Assembly: GCF_022865125.1 (NCBI RefSeq)
Contig: NZ_CP094828.1
Coordinates: 1,426,001-1,490,000 of the forward strand
Length of the DNA: 64,000 nt
Source of the DNA: Acuticoccus sp. I52.16.1
GTDB lineage: Bacteria; Pseudomonadota; Alphaproteobacteria; Rhizobiales; Amorphaceae
Direction of reading: 5' to 3'
A model generated the notes under the pieces. It was not told the origin of the DNA and searched no databases. It was given only the letters and a program-made list of their open reading frames with translations. Below are positions 1 to 8,902 of the stretch, piece by piece. The position numbers and the translations under genes are program-made. Position 1 is the first letter of the stretch. The number at the start of each line of letters is the position of its first letter.

Positions 1-110
1 GTCGACGGGCCTTCGGTGGCGGCGCCCCGCTCCCGCCCTCGGCACGAACGTTGCACGCGCGAAGGGCCGTTGCGCGTTCGGTCCTGGGTGGTATCCCTTC
101 CGCGGTCGGC

Positions 111-130
111 CGCGACGCGACGCGACGCGC
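111..130. repeat. Short 5-bp tandem repeat (CGCGA)
   Basis: Three full copies of CGCGA followed by CGCGC lie about 55 bases upstream of the first gene. It is a simple-sequence tract in the leader of the ABC operon. No function is evident and it is too short and GC-rich to be meaningful on its own. Confidence 0.5.
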
Positions 131-182
131 AAAGCGATCCGCAATCGAAGCGAGCCGGCCGCCGGCTCCAGGGGGAAAGACG

Positions 183-1190
183 ATGACACGGACCGTTCTG
201 ACACTGGCGTCCCTGCTGGTCGCCCTGCCCGCCGCGGCGCAGGACCCGACCCCGGTCACCTTCGGCACCAACTGGCTGCCCCAGGCCGAGCACGGCGGCT
301 ACTATCAGGCCCTCGCCGACGGCACCTACGAGGAATGCGGCCTCGACGTCACGATCGCGCCGGGTGGACCGCAGGTGAACAACCGCGCGCTGCTGCTGGC
401 GGGGAAGATCCAGTTCCACATGGGCGGCAACCTGTTGCAGGCGTTCAGCGCCGCCAACGAGGGCATCCCGCTGAAGGTCGTCGCGGCGCACTTCCAGAAG
501 GAGCCGCAGGTGATCATGACCCACCCCGGCGAAGGGTTCGACACCTGGGAGAGCCTGACCGAGGTTCCGACGCTGTTCCTCGGCGAGAACGGCTACCAGT
601 CCTACTACCAGTGGATGATGGACGCCTACGGGTTCAAGGCCGAGCAGCGCAAACCCTACACGTTCAACCCCGCCCCCTTCCTCGCCGACAAGAAGAGCGG
701 CCAGCAGGGCTACGTCACCTCCGAGCCCTACGCCATCGAGCAGGCCGGCGGGTTCGTGCCCAACATCTTCCTCATCGCCGACTACGGGTTCGACACCTAC
801 GCCACCACCGTCGAGGTCATGTCGTCGTTGATCGAGGAGGACCCGGAGGCGGTGCAGTGCTTCGTGGACGCGTCGGCGCTGGGCTGGACGACCTACCTCT
901 ATGGCGACGCGTCGGCCGGCAACGCCCTGATCCTGGAGGCGAACGCCGACATGACGCAGGATCAGATCGATTTCTCGATCGCGAAGATGAAAGAATACGG
1001 CATCGTCGATTCGGGTGAGTCCGAGACGGTCGGCATCGGCGCCATGACGGCCGAGCGGATCGAGGGCTTCTACGAGAAGATGGTCGCCGCCGGAGTCGCC
1101 CCGGAGGGGATCGAGCTGACGGACATCTACACGCTCGATTTCGTCAACAAGGGGGTCGGCGTCGACCTGAAGAAGGAGCTGACCCAGTAA
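183..1190 (+). CDS. ABC transporter substrate-binding protein, NMT1/THI5 type
   Basis: This 335-residue periplasmic binding protein is the first gene of a six-gene operon. The chosen ATG follows a purine-rich ribosome site (AGGGGGAAAG) and opens directly into a Sec signal peptide (MTRTVLTLASLLVALPAAAQ); the frame stays open further upstream but encodes nothing signal-like. The mature protein begins with FGTNWLPQAEHGGYYQAL, typical of the NMT1/THI5 family, whose members bind thiamine-pyrimidine (HMP), formyl-aminopyrimidine, riboflavin or sulfonate-like ligands. The ATPase and permease follow at once. The ligand cannot be read from sequence; the downstream deaminase-like gene suggests a nitrogen heterocycle, which is inference. 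Confidence 0.9.
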   Translation: MTRTVLTLASLLVALPAAAQDPTPVTFGTNWLPQAEHGGYYQALADGTYEECGLDVTIAPGGPQVNNRALLLAGKIQFHMGGNLLQAFSAANEGIPLKVVAAHFQKEPQVIMTHPGEGFDTWESLTEVPTLFLGENGYQSYYQWMMDAYGFKAEQRKPYTFNPAPFLADKKSGQQGYVTSEPYAIEQAGGFVPNIFLIADYGFDTYATTVEVMSSLIEEDPEAVQCFVDASALGWTTYLYGDASAGNALILEANADMTQDQIDFSIAKMKEYGIVDSGESETVGIGAMTAERIEGFYEKMVAAGVAPEGIELTDIYTLDFVNKGVGVDLKKELTQ

Positions 1191-1255
1191 GCGCCCTGGC
1201 CGACCCAGCCGCCCCTACCGCCACGGCGGGGGCTCCGATCGTCTCCCTCTCGGGC

Positions 1256-1981
1256 GTGACCAAGACGTTCGAGAGCGGCACGCGTGCCCTGGCCGGCGTC
1301 GACCTCGACGTCGGGCGCGGCGAATTTCTGAGCCTGCTCGGCCCCTCCGGCTGTGGCAAGTCCACCGTGCTGCGCCTCGTCGCGGGGCTCGACAAGCCCT
1401 CCGGCGGGTCGATCACCTGGGCCGACCGGCGCCGCCCGCGCGACGTCGGCTTCGTCTTCCAGGAGCCGACGTTGATGCCGTGGGCGCGGGTCTACGAGAA
1501 CGTATGGCTGCCGCTGCGCCTGAAGGGCGTCTCCGCCAGGGACGCCGAGCCGCGGATCGTCGAAGCGCTCGAGAGCGTCGGCCTCGCCGACTTCCGCCGC
1601 GCCTACCCGCGCGAGCTGTCGGGCGGGATGAAGATGCGCGTCTCCATCGCCCGCGCGCTCGCCACCGACCCGTCGGTCCTGCTGATGGACGAGCCGTTCG
1701 CCGCGCTCGACGAGATCACCCGCTTCAAGCTCAACGACGATCTGCTCCGCCTGTGGAAGGATCGGGGGTGGACGATCGTCTTCGTCACCCATTCGGTCTT
1801 CGAGTCCGTCTACCTCTCCACCCGGATCGCGGTGATGACCTCCCGCCCCGGCCGCGTCGCCGAGGAGATCGCCGTCGACGAACCTGCGCCGCGAACGCCG
1901 GACTTCCGCATGAGCGCGCATTATGCCGACTATGCGCGCGCCACGTCCGAGGCCCTGTCCCGCGCGATGGGCGAGACGTGA
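1256..1981 (+). CDS. ABC transporter ATP-binding protein (nitrate/sulfonate/HMP family)
   Basis: The ATPase of the importer shows Walker A GPSGCGKST, a signature LSGGMKMR, Walker B LLMDEPFAALD and an H-loop VTHSVFES. From the GTG at 1256 it has 241 residues, but that start removes the first strand. The same frame is open upstream and reads APIVSLSGV just before the GTG, which is the conserved beginning of the domain. No ATG, GTG or TTG lies in that extension; only a CTG at 1196 is available, and AGAAGGAG sits at 1171-1178. The true start is therefore probably upstream and non-canonical. Its stop overlaps the permease start (GTGA). Confidence 0.88.
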   Translation: MTKTFESGTRALAGVDLDVGRGEFLSLLGPSGCGKSTVLRLVAGLDKPSGGSITWADRRRPRDVGFVFQEPTLMPWARVYENVWLPLRLKGVSARDAEPRIVEALESVGLADFRRAYPRELSGGMKMRVSIARALATDPSVLLMDEPFAALDEITRFKLNDDLLRLWKDRGWTIVFVTHSVFESVYLSTRIAVMTSRPGRVAEEIAVDEPAPRTPDFRMSAHYADYARATSEALSRAMGET

Positions 1982-2802
1982 GCGGCGACGGCGGCGTGGC
2001 GGCCCCGCGCCGGCGCCACCTCGACCGGGCCCTGCGCACGATCCTGCCGATCCTGGTGCTGTGCGGCGTGATCTACCTCTGGGACTGGACGGTGCGGGTG
2101 AACGAGATCCCGCCCTACATCCTCCCCGCGCCGGGCCTCGTCCTGCGCACGCTGGTGGACGAGTGGGCGCTGCTCGCCCCGTCCCTCGCCACCACGCTCG
2201 CCGTGACCGTGGCGGCGCTGGCGCTGGCGGTCGTCGGCGGCGTGCTGCTGGCGATCGTCCTGACGCAGTCGCGCATCATCGAGTATTCGATCTTCCCGAT
2301 CGCGGTGGTGGTGCAGGTGACACCGATCGTGGCGGTGTTCCCGCTGATCAACATCTATATCGACAATCACCTCGCCAAGATCCTGCTCTGCGCCTGGATC
2401 ATCGCCTTCTTCCCGATCCTGTCCAATACCACGCTCGGACTGATGTCTGCGGACCGCAATCTGAAGGACCTCTATCGCCTCTACGGCGCCTCGCGCTGGC
2501 AGACGCTGCGCCACCTGCTGCTGCCGGCCGCCCTCCCCTACTTCCTCGGCGGACTGCGCATCTCCGGCGGCCTGGCGCTGGTGGGGGCGGTGGTGGCCGA
2601 GTTCGTCGCCGGCACGTCCGGATTCGGCTCCGGCCTCGCGACGCGGATCATCGAGGCCGGCTACCAGCTCAAGATCCCGCGCCTGTTCGCGGCGCTCGGA
2701 TTGATCTCGATGACGGGTGTCGCGATTTACGTCATCCTGAGCATCGTCTCCAACCTCATCCTGGGGCGGTGGCACGAAAGCGCGATGGAGGGACGGCGGT
2801 GA
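1978..2802 (+). CDS. ABC transporter permease, BPD/SsuC type
   Basis: This is a 274-residue inner-membrane permease starting at GTG 1978, overlapping the ATPase stop by four bases. It has about six hydrophobic segments, the first being ILPILVLCGVIYLW. An EAA-like loop lies around LYRLYGASRWQTLRHLLLPA, the contact point for the ATPase. The order binding protein, ATPase, permease and the size match the SsuABC, TauABC and ThiXYZ families. The stop again overlaps the next gene (GTGA), so the permease is translationally coupled to the amidohydrolase. Confidence 0.9.
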   Translation: MSGDGGVAAPRRRHLDRALRTILPILVLCGVIYLWDWTVRVNEIPPYILPAPGLVLRTLVDEWALLAPSLATTLAVTVAALALAVVGGVLLAIVLTQSRIIEYSIFPIAVVVQVTPIVAVFPLINIYIDNHLAKILLCAWIIAFFPILSNTTLGLMSADRNLKDLYRLYGASRWQTLRHLLLPAALPYFLGGLRISGGLALVGAVVAEFVAGTSGFGSGLATRIIEAGYQLKIPRLFAALGLISMTGVAIYVILSIVSNLILGRWHESAMEGRR

Positions 2803-4037
2803 GACTGGCGAACGCGGCATTGCCGGCCGCGTTTCAGGAGGTGGGCGGCGAGGACCTCGCGCTCGTCGACATCACGCTCGACGGGGGGCGCATCGCGCTG
2901 GTGGAGCCGGCGTCGGGCAGCGTCATCGGTGCGCGCGACTGCGGCGGCGGCATCGTCGTGCCCGCCTTCGTCGACATGCACACCCACCTCGACAAGGGCC
3001 AAATCTGGCCGCGCACGCCCAATCCGGACGGCACGTTCTCCGCCGCGCTGGAGGCGACCGGCCGCGACCGCACCGCCCACTGGTGCGCCGAGGACGTGCG
3101 CCGCCGCATGGACTTCGCGCTGCGCGCCGCCTACGCCCACGGCACCGCCGCGATCCGCACCCATATCGACAGCGCGCCGCCGCAGGACCGGATCTCCTGG
3201 CCCGTCTTCGCCGAGCTGCGCGAGGCCTGGGCGGGGCGGATCGCCCTGCAGGGCGCCAGCCTCTCGGCGATCGACCAGCTTCCCGACGATCTTTCCGCCC
3301 ATTTCGACCACGTCACGGCGCACGGCGGCATCGTCGGCGCGGTGATGTACCCGGTCGCCGGCCGCGAGGCGAAGCTGCGCGCCCTCCTGGAGGAGGCCGA
3401 GGCGCGTGGCCTCGACGTCGACCTCCACGTCGACGAGGCGCTGGACCCTGCGCGCAACGATCTGGCGCTGGTGGCGGCGGAGGCCAGGCGCATCGGCTTC
3501 TCCGGCACCATCACCTGCGGCCACTGCTGCACGTTGATGACGATGCCCCGGAGCGAGGCCGACCGCACGCTCGACGCGGTCGCCGAGGCGGGCCTCGCCA
3601 TCGTTTCGCTGCCGATGTGCAATCTCTATCTCCAGGACCGCCAGGCGGGGCGCACGCCACGCATCCGCGGCGGCACGCTGGTGCACGAGATGGCCTCCCG
3701 CGGCATCCCCGTCGCCATCGCTTCCGACAACACGCGCGACCCGTTCTACGCCTACGGCGACCTCGACATGGTGGAGGTGTGGCGCGAGGCGACGCGGATC
3801 CTGCACCTCGACCATCCGGTCGGAGACTGGCCGCTGGCCTTCAGCGCCACGCCCGCCGCCGTCATGGGCCTGCCGGATAGGGACCGGATCGCCCCCGGCG
3901 CGGTGGCCGACCTCGTCGTCTTCGAGGCGCGTTCGTGGACCGAGCTTCTTGCACGGCCGCAGATCGATCGTACCTTGATCCGCGGGGGTGTTCTCGTGAA
4001 GCCGCCCAGGCCCGACTACCGCGAACTGGACGTCTGA
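2799..4037 (+). CDS. Cytosine deaminase-like amidohydrolase
   Basis: This 412-residue enzyme of the amidohydrolase superfamily starts at a GTG coupled to the permease stop. Metal-binding signatures are visible in order: HTHLDKG after strand 1, IRTHIDS, HVDEALDP, CGHCC, and a late Asp in ASDNTRDPF. These match the CodA (cytosine or isoguanine deaminase) branch, though spacing and loops diverge from Escherichia coli CodA more than the second family member at the other end of the window. It probably hydrolyses an amino or ring amide group of an imported nitrogen heterocycle in the cytoplasm. The substrate is not predictable from sequence. Confidence 0.82.
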   Translation: MRLANAALPAAFQEVGGEDLALVDITLDGGRIALVEPASGSVIGARDCGGGIVVPAFVDMHTHLDKGQIWPRTPNPDGTFSAALEATGRDRTAHWCAEDVRRRMDFALRAAYAHGTAAIRTHIDSAPPQDRISWPVFAELREAWAGRIALQGASLSAIDQLPDDLSAHFDHVTAHGGIVGAVMYPVAGREAKLRALLEEAEARGLDVDLHVDEALDPARNDLALVAAEARRIGFSGTITCGHCCTLMTMPRSEADRTLDAVAEAGLAIVSLPMCNLYLQDRQAGRTPRIRGGTLVHEMASRGIPVAIASDNTRDPFYAYGDLDMVEVWREATRILHLDHPVGDWPLAFSATPAAVMGLPDRDRIAPGAVADLVVFEARSWTELLARPQIDRTLIRGGVLVKPPRPDYRELDV

Positions 4038-5425
4038 TGGACCTCGCCGCGCTGAAAATCGACATCGACGGCGTGGCGATCGAGGAGAACCCGCAGCTCG
4101 TCCAGCAGAAGAGCCGCGACTTCTACTGGTACTCCCCGGTGCTCAAGCGCCGGCTGGAGGGCGTGACGGCCGCCATCGTCGCGCGCCCGAAAGACGAGGA
4201 GGAGCTGCTCCTCGTCATCGGCGCCTGCTTCCGCAACGACGTGCCGCTCACCGTGCGTGGCTCCGGGACCGGCAACTACGGTCAGGCCATGCCGCTCGCC
4301 GGCGGCCTCGTGCTCGACCTCTCCGGCATGAACCGCGTCAAGGCGGTGAAGGCCGGGACGGTGGTCGCCGAGCCCGGCGCGATCCTCGCCGAGATCGATG
4401 CCGCCGTCCGCCCGTCGGGGCAGGAGCTGCGCATGTTCCCCTCCACCTACCACACCGCGTCGATCGGCGGGTTCATCGGCGGCGGCTCCGGCGGCGTCGG
4501 CTCGATCCGCTGGGGCGGACTGCGCGACGCCGGCAACGTGGTGCGGGTGAGGATGGCGGCGATGGACGGCTCCATCCCCACCGTGCTCGACCTGACCGGC
4601 CCCGACATCCACCGTGTCAGCCACGCCTACGGCACCACCGGGGTCATCACCGAAGTGGAGATGCCGTTGGCGCCGGCGGTGGACTGGGTGGACGCGATCG
4701 TCTCCTTCCCCACCCTCGAGGCGGCGGTGCGCCACGGCGAGACGCTCGCCGGGGCCGACGGGCTGCTGCTGAAGAACGTCGCGGTGATGGACGCCGCCAT
4801 CGCCCCCTTCCTCAAGCGCCACGAGAGCTACCTCGCCGAGGGGGAGGCCTTCGTGGTGCTGATCGCCGCCGCCTTCGCCATGACCGACGTCGTCGCGCTG
4901 GCGACGCGGGCGGGGGGGCGCATCATGATGCGCTCCGACCGTCTCGACGAGGCCGAGCGTCATCGCCTCCCGCCGGCGTTCGAGCTGGCGTGGAACCATA
5001 CCACCTTGCGTGCGCTGCGGGTCGACCCGTCGATCACCTACCTCCAGGTGCTCTACCCGCAGCCGGACATCGCCGGCAAAGTCCTGACGATGGCGCAGCT
5101 CCTCGGCGACGAGGCGCCGACGCATCTCGAGTTCGTGCGGTTCGACGGGGCGGTCGGCTGCTTCGGCCTCCCTCTGGTGCGCTACACCAGCGAGGAGCGG
5201 CTCGACGCGATCGTCAAGCTGCACGAGGACCACGGCTGCCCGATCTTCAATCCGCACCGCTACACGCTGGAGGAAGGCGGGATGAAGCAGACGGACGCGC
5301 TCCAGCTCGCCTTCAAGAAGCGCTCCGACCCCAAGGGCCTCCTCAACCCCGGCAAGATGATCGCCTGGGATCAGCCGGACTTCGACTACGGCCGCCCCTA
5401 CCTGTTCCCGAGTCTCTCGGCCTGA
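4037..5425 (+). CDS. FAD-binding oxidase, PCMH/VAO family (GlcD-like)
   Basis: This 462-residue flavoprotein has a PCMH FAD-binding domain in its N-terminal half. The evidence is the nucleotide motif TVRGSGTGNYGQAMPLAGG, then LVLDLSGMNRV, a later FIGGGSGGVGS turn, and a GVITEVEMPLAP strand. The C-terminal half ends in LLNPGKM, the usual close of GlcD-like oxidases. The start overlaps the deaminase stop by one base (TGATG). Such enzymes oxidise hydroxy acids, aldehydes or amines, passing electrons to oxygen or a carrier. Here the likely electron-transfer partner is the quinone-reductase-like protein encoded next. Substrate unknown. Confidence 0.82.
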   Translation: MDLAALKIDIDGVAIEENPQLVQQKSRDFYWYSPVLKRRLEGVTAAIVARPKDEEELLLVIGACFRNDVPLTVRGSGTGNYGQAMPLAGGLVLDLSGMNRVKAVKAGTVVAEPGAILAEIDAAVRPSGQELRMFPSTYHTASIGGFIGGGSGGVGSIRWGGLRDAGNVVRVRMAAMDGSIPTVLDLTGPDIHRVSHAYGTTGVITEVEMPLAPAVDWVDAIVSFPTLEAAVRHGETLAGADGLLLKNVAVMDAAIAPFLKRHESYLAEGEAFVVLIAAAFAMTDVVALATRAGGRIMMRSDRLDEAERHRLPPAFELAWNHTTLRALRVDPSITYLQVLYPQPDIAGKVLTMAQLLGDEAPTHLEFVRFDGAVGCFGLPLVRYTSEERLDAIVKLHEDHGCPIFNPHRYTLEEGGMKQTDALQLAFKKRSDPKGLLNPGKMIAWDQPDFDYGRPYLFPSLSA

Positions 5426-6012
5426 TGCGGGTTCTCGTCGTCGTCTGCCATCCCGACCCGGAGAGCTTCACGCAGCATCTGGCGGCGACCAGCCTCGCCG
5501 CGCTGGCGCGGGCGGGCCACGACGTGCGCCACACCGACCTCTACGCCGAGGGGTTCGACCCGGTGATGAGCCGCCAGGAGCGCCTCGGCTATCACACGCC
5601 CGGCGACAACGAGATCCCCATCGCCGGCCACCTCGCCGACCTCAGGTGGTGCGAGGCGGTGCTCTTCCATTATCCGACCTGGTGGTTCGGCCTTCCGGCC
5701 ATGCTGAAGGGCTGGCTCGACCGGGTGCTCGTCCCCTATGCGACCTTCGCCCTCCCCACCGCCACGGAGCCGATGCGCGGCACGCTGGAGAACATCCGCC
5801 GCCTGTCGATCGTGACGACCGCGGGGGCGCCGACGCTCTACTCCAAGCTCGTCGGCGAGCCGGGGCGGCGCACGATCCTGCGCGGCATGCGGGCGCTCTG
5901 CCACCGGCGCTGCCGCACCGACTATGTCGCCCTCCACCGCATCGACAGCGCCGACGCCGCCACGTGCGCCCGCTTCGTCACCCGCGTCGAAGCACTGATC
6001 GCCCGGTACTGA
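5425..6012 (+). CDS. NAD(P)H-dependent quinone reductase, flavodoxin fold
   Basis: This 195-residue protein has the NQO/KefF-type flavodoxin-like fold. It begins RVLVVVCHPDPESFTQHL, the FMN/FAD phosphate loop, followed by HTDLYAEGFDPVMS. The middle PTWWFGLPAMLKGWLDRV is the diagnostic second signature. It begins in the stop codon of the FAD oxidase (TGATG) and closes the operon. It may recycle a flavin or quinone for the oxidase, or reduce the imported compound directly. About 200 bases without a gene follow. Confidence 0.85.
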   Translation: MRVLVVVCHPDPESFTQHLAATSLAALARAGHDVRHTDLYAEGFDPVMSRQERLGYHTPGDNEIPIAGHLADLRWCEAVLFHYPTWWFGLPAMLKGWLDRVLVPYATFALPTATEPMRGTLENIRRLSIVTTAGAPTLYSKLVGEPGRRTILRGMRALCHRRCRTDYVALHRIDSADAATCARFVTRVEALIARY

Positions 6013-6216
6013 GCCCTGGCGCGCCACGGCTTTCGGCCGTGCAGCGCGGCCCGCCGTGGCCGATCGGTCGCAGCCCATGGCAAACGCCTTCCTCGCGCCA
6101 GGGGATGGATACGTGTCGTGACACTGTCCCTTGAAGTCGCCGACCAGGGATCGTATGCGTCACGAGATGCACGAGCTGCCGCCCCTTGGTAGGGACCGCG
6201 CGTCGAGAGGGCGAGC

Positions 6217-6711
6217 ATGCCGTTCGATCATTCCAAATCCGCGACGCATCGTCTGGCGCGTGCCGCCAAGGCGCATCGGGCGCGGGCCGGCGCGCACCTG
6301 TCGGCGATCAAGCTCTATCCGGGTCAGGAAAGCGTCCTGAAGGCGCTGGCCGACGGGGACGGCAAGACGATGTCGGCCCTCGCCGCCGAGCTGGGCGTGC
6401 AGCCGCCGACGGTCACCAAGATGGTCACCCGCCTCGCCGCCAACGGCTTCGTCCTGCGGCAGACGTCGGAGGTCGACGGCCGGCTGGCACGCGTGTCGCT
6501 GACGGAGACCGGCCGTGCGCTGATCGGCGACATCGACAAGATGTGGAAGCGGGTCGAGAAGGAAGCGCTCGCCGGGTTCGACGAGAAGGACCGCAAGCGA
6601 ATCCGCAAGCTTCTCAAGAAGATCGAGAAGAACCTCCTCTCCGCCCACGGCGTCGAGACGCCGGACGAGATCGACGACGACACCCTCGACATCGAGGAGG
6701 CGGCCGAGTAG
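6217..6711 (+). CDS. MarR-family transcriptional regulator
   Basis: This is a 164-residue winged-helix regulator. The recognition helix region reads LAAELGVQPPTVTKMVTRLA, the wing carries DGRLARVSLTETGRAL, and the ends are helical for dimerisation. The start ATG is preceded by AGAGGGCGAGC. The gene abuts the DMT exporter with no spacer, so the two form an operon. A MarR repressor paired with an exporter usually senses the exported compound. The acidic C-terminal tail (DEIDDDTLDIEEAAE) is an extension beyond the usual MarR core. Confidence 0.88.
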   Translation: MPFDHSKSATHRLARAAKAHRARAGAHLSAIKLYPGQESVLKALADGDGKTMSALAAELGVQPPTVTKMVTRLAANGFVLRQTSEVDGRLARVSLTETGRALIGDIDKMWKRVEKEALAGFDEKDRKRIRKLLKKIEKNLLSAHGVETPDEIDDDTLDIEEAAE

Positions 6712-7626
6712 GTGCCCCTCCCTCCTGCCTCGACGGAAGCCGGCGCGAGCCTGCGCGGCATCATCCTGATGGTCTACGCGGTCTCCATGTTCGCGTGCCT
6801 CGATTCCACCGCCAAGTGGCTCGGCGCGTCGATGGACGCGGTGCATGTTGTGTGGTTGCGCTATGCCGCGCACGTGCTCCTGTTGTGCCTCTTCCTGCGC
6901 GTATGGCGCGACATCACGCCGTTCAAGACCAAGCACCCCTTCATGCAGGCGCTGCGCGGACTGACGCTGCTGGGCTCCACCTTCTTCAACTTCTGGGCCT
7001 TGCAGTACCTCCAGCTGGGCGAGACGAGCGCGATCATGTTCTCCGCGCCGCTGGTGGTGACGGCGCTCGCCGGGCCGTTCCTGGGCGAGAAGGTGGGCGT
7101 GCGGCGCTGGGCGGCGGTGTGCGTCGGCTTCGTCGGCGTCCTGGTCGTGCTGCGGCCGGGGACGGGGGCGATGCACTGGGCGGCGATGCTGTCCATCTGC
7201 GGCATGCTCAACTACTCGATCTACGTCGTGCTCACGCGGCGCATGCACCGCACCGAGAACTCGATCAGCCTGCTGATGCTGTCCGCGCTCGTCGGCGTCG
7301 TCGTGCTGGCGCCCGTGGCACCGGGGGCGCTCCTCGAACTCGACGGCTGGCAGTGGGTCCTGGCGCTGATGATGGGCCTCTTCGGCGCCTCCGGACACTT
7401 CGCGCTCACGGTGGCGCACCGCTACGCCAGCGCGTCCACGCTGGCCCCGTTCATCTATACGCAGATGGTCTGGATGATCCTGTTCGGCTGGGCGATCTTC
7501 CACCAGGTGCCGGACACCTGGACCTTCGTCGGCACCGGGATCATTGCCGCGGCCGGCATCTACATCCTGCACCGCGAGCGGATCCGCGGCCAGGTGATTG
7601 CCCAGCGCGACCCGGCGGTGCACTGA
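6712..7626 (+). CDS. DMT-superfamily exporter (EamA family)
   Basis: This 304-residue integral membrane protein has about ten hydrophobic helices in two EamA repeats. The first repeat contains VYAVSMFACLDSTAKWL and TSAIMFSAPLVVTALAG; the second contains ALVGVVVLAPVAPGALLEL and FIYTQMVWMILFGWAIF. Translation starts at GTG directly after the MarR stop. Family members export metabolites such as amino acids or nucleotide-sugar precursors. The substrate is not evident. It is likely controlled by the adjacent MarR protein. Confidence 0.88.
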   Translation: MPLPPASTEAGASLRGIILMVYAVSMFACLDSTAKWLGASMDAVHVVWLRYAAHVLLLCLFLRVWRDITPFKTKHPFMQALRGLTLLGSTFFNFWALQYLQLGETSAIMFSAPLVVTALAGPFLGEKVGVRRWAAVCVGFVGVLVVLRPGTGAMHWAAMLSICGMLNYSIYVVLTRRMHRTENSISLLMLSALVGVVVLAPVAPGALLELDGWQWVLALMMGLFGASGHFALTVAHRYASASTLAPFIYTQMVWMILFGWAIFHQVPDTWTFVGTGIIAAAGIYILHRERIRGQVIAQRDPAVH

Positions 7627-7700
7627 AGGCCCGAGCGCCCGGCGCGGCGGATGACGTCGCCGCCACATCCGAATAAGAAGGCGCCCGGAGGAGAGAACCC

Positions 7701-8882
7701 ATGCTGACCACCACTCCCGGCTTCGACCGGATCGGCGAGGAGAACGCGTTCGCGGTCCTCGCGCGCGCCAACGCCCTCGCCGCGCAGGGACGCGACATCA
7801 TCAACCTCGGCATCGGCCAGCCCGACTTTCCGACGCCCGAGCACATCGTCGAGGCCGCCGTGAAGGCGCTGCGCGACGGTCACCACGGCTACACGCCGGC
7901 GAACGGCATCCCGCCGTTGCGCGAGGCGATCGCCGCCGACATGACGACGCGCACCGGCGTCGAGACGAGCCCGGAGGACATCCTCGTGGTGCCGGGCGGC
8001 AAGGTGACGATGTACCTCGCCATCCTGCTCTTCGGTGAGCCGGGAGCGGAGATCATCTACCCCGATCCCGGTTTTCCGATCTATCGCTCGATGATCGAGT
8101 ATACCGGCGCCAAGCCGGTGCCGCTGCCCATCAAGGAGGAGAACGGCTTCGCCTTCTCGCCGGACGACGTGGAAGCGCTGATCACCGACAGGACGCGCCT
8201 CGTCATCGTCAACTCTCCCGCGAATCCGACCGGCGGCGTCACGCCCCCCGAGGACGTGAAGCGCCTGGTCGAGATCCTCGGCCGGCACCCGAACGTCGCC
8301 GTCATGTCGGACGAGATCTATTCGCGGATGACCTATGACGGGCTGCCGCACGTGTCGCTCGGCTCGTTCCCGGAGCTGCGCGACCGGCTGATCCTGCTCG
8401 ACGGCTTCTCCAAGACCTACGCGATGACGGGCTGGCGGCTCGGCTGGTCGCTGTGGCCCAAGGCGCTGTACGACAAGTGCCGCAAGCTGGCGGTGAACGC
8501 GTGGTCGTGCGTCAACGCGCCGGCGCAATTCGCCGGCATCGCCGCGCTGACCGGCCCGCAGGACGAGGTGACGGCGATGGTGCAGGCGTTCGACGATCGC
8601 CGCAAGGCCGTCGTCGCGGCGCTGAACGCGCTGCCGGGCGTCACCTGCGCGACGCCGAAGGGCGCCTTCTACGCCTTCCCCAACATCAAGGAGACCGGCT
8701 GGAAGGCCAAGCCGCTCGCCGACGCGCTGCTGAACGAGACGGGCGTCGCGCTGATCGGCGGTCCGGACTTCGGCACCCTCGGCGAGGGTTACGTGCGCGT
8801 CTCCTACGCGGCGGCCAAGCCGCGCATCCTGGAGGCGATGGAACGCATGGGCGACTTCCTGGAGAAGCGCGCCGCGGCCTGA
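7701..8882 (+). CDS. PLP-dependent aminotransferase, class I/II
   Basis: This 393-residue fold-type I aminotransferase carries all the core motifs: INLGIGQPDFPTP, NSPANPTGG, MSDEIYSRMTYDG, and the PLP lysine in DGFSKTYAMTGWRLG (Lys238). The arginine that binds the substrate carboxylate is in the late VRVSYA segment. The ribosome site GGAGGAGAG precedes the ATG. It resembles the aspartate/aromatic/alanine aminotransferase group found widely in Rhizobiales; the exact amino acid cannot be told. It is separated from the exporter by 74 bases and may be a single-gene unit. Confidence 0.88.
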   Translation: MLTTTPGFDRIGEENAFAVLARANALAAQGRDIINLGIGQPDFPTPEHIVEAAVKALRDGHHGYTPANGIPPLREAIAADMTTRTGVETSPEDILVVPGGKVTMYLAILLFGEPGAEIIYPDPGFPIYRSMIEYTGAKPVPLPIKEENGFAFSPDDVEALITDRTRLVIVNSPANPTGGVTPPEDVKRLVEILGRHPNVAVMSDEIYSRMTYDGLPHVSLGSFPELRDRLILLDGFSKTYAMTGWRLGWSLWPKALYDKCRKLAVNAWSCVNAPAQFAGIAALTGPQDEVTAMVQAFDDRRKAVVAALNALPGVTCATPKGAFYAFPNIKETGWKAKPLADALLNETGVALIGGPDFGTLGEGYVRVSYAAAKPRILEAMERMGDFLEKRAAA

Positions 8883-8902
8883 GCGGCGACCCGGCGCCGC
8901 CG

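Noticed and set aside
111-130. A CRISPR-like or satellite repeat
   Set aside because: The unit is 5 bases, fewer than five copies, and lacks spacers.
1-182. A thiamine (TPP) riboswitch before the NMT1-type ABC operon
   Set aside because: No CTGAGA or ACCTGAT core is visible and the leader is short and GC-repetitive.
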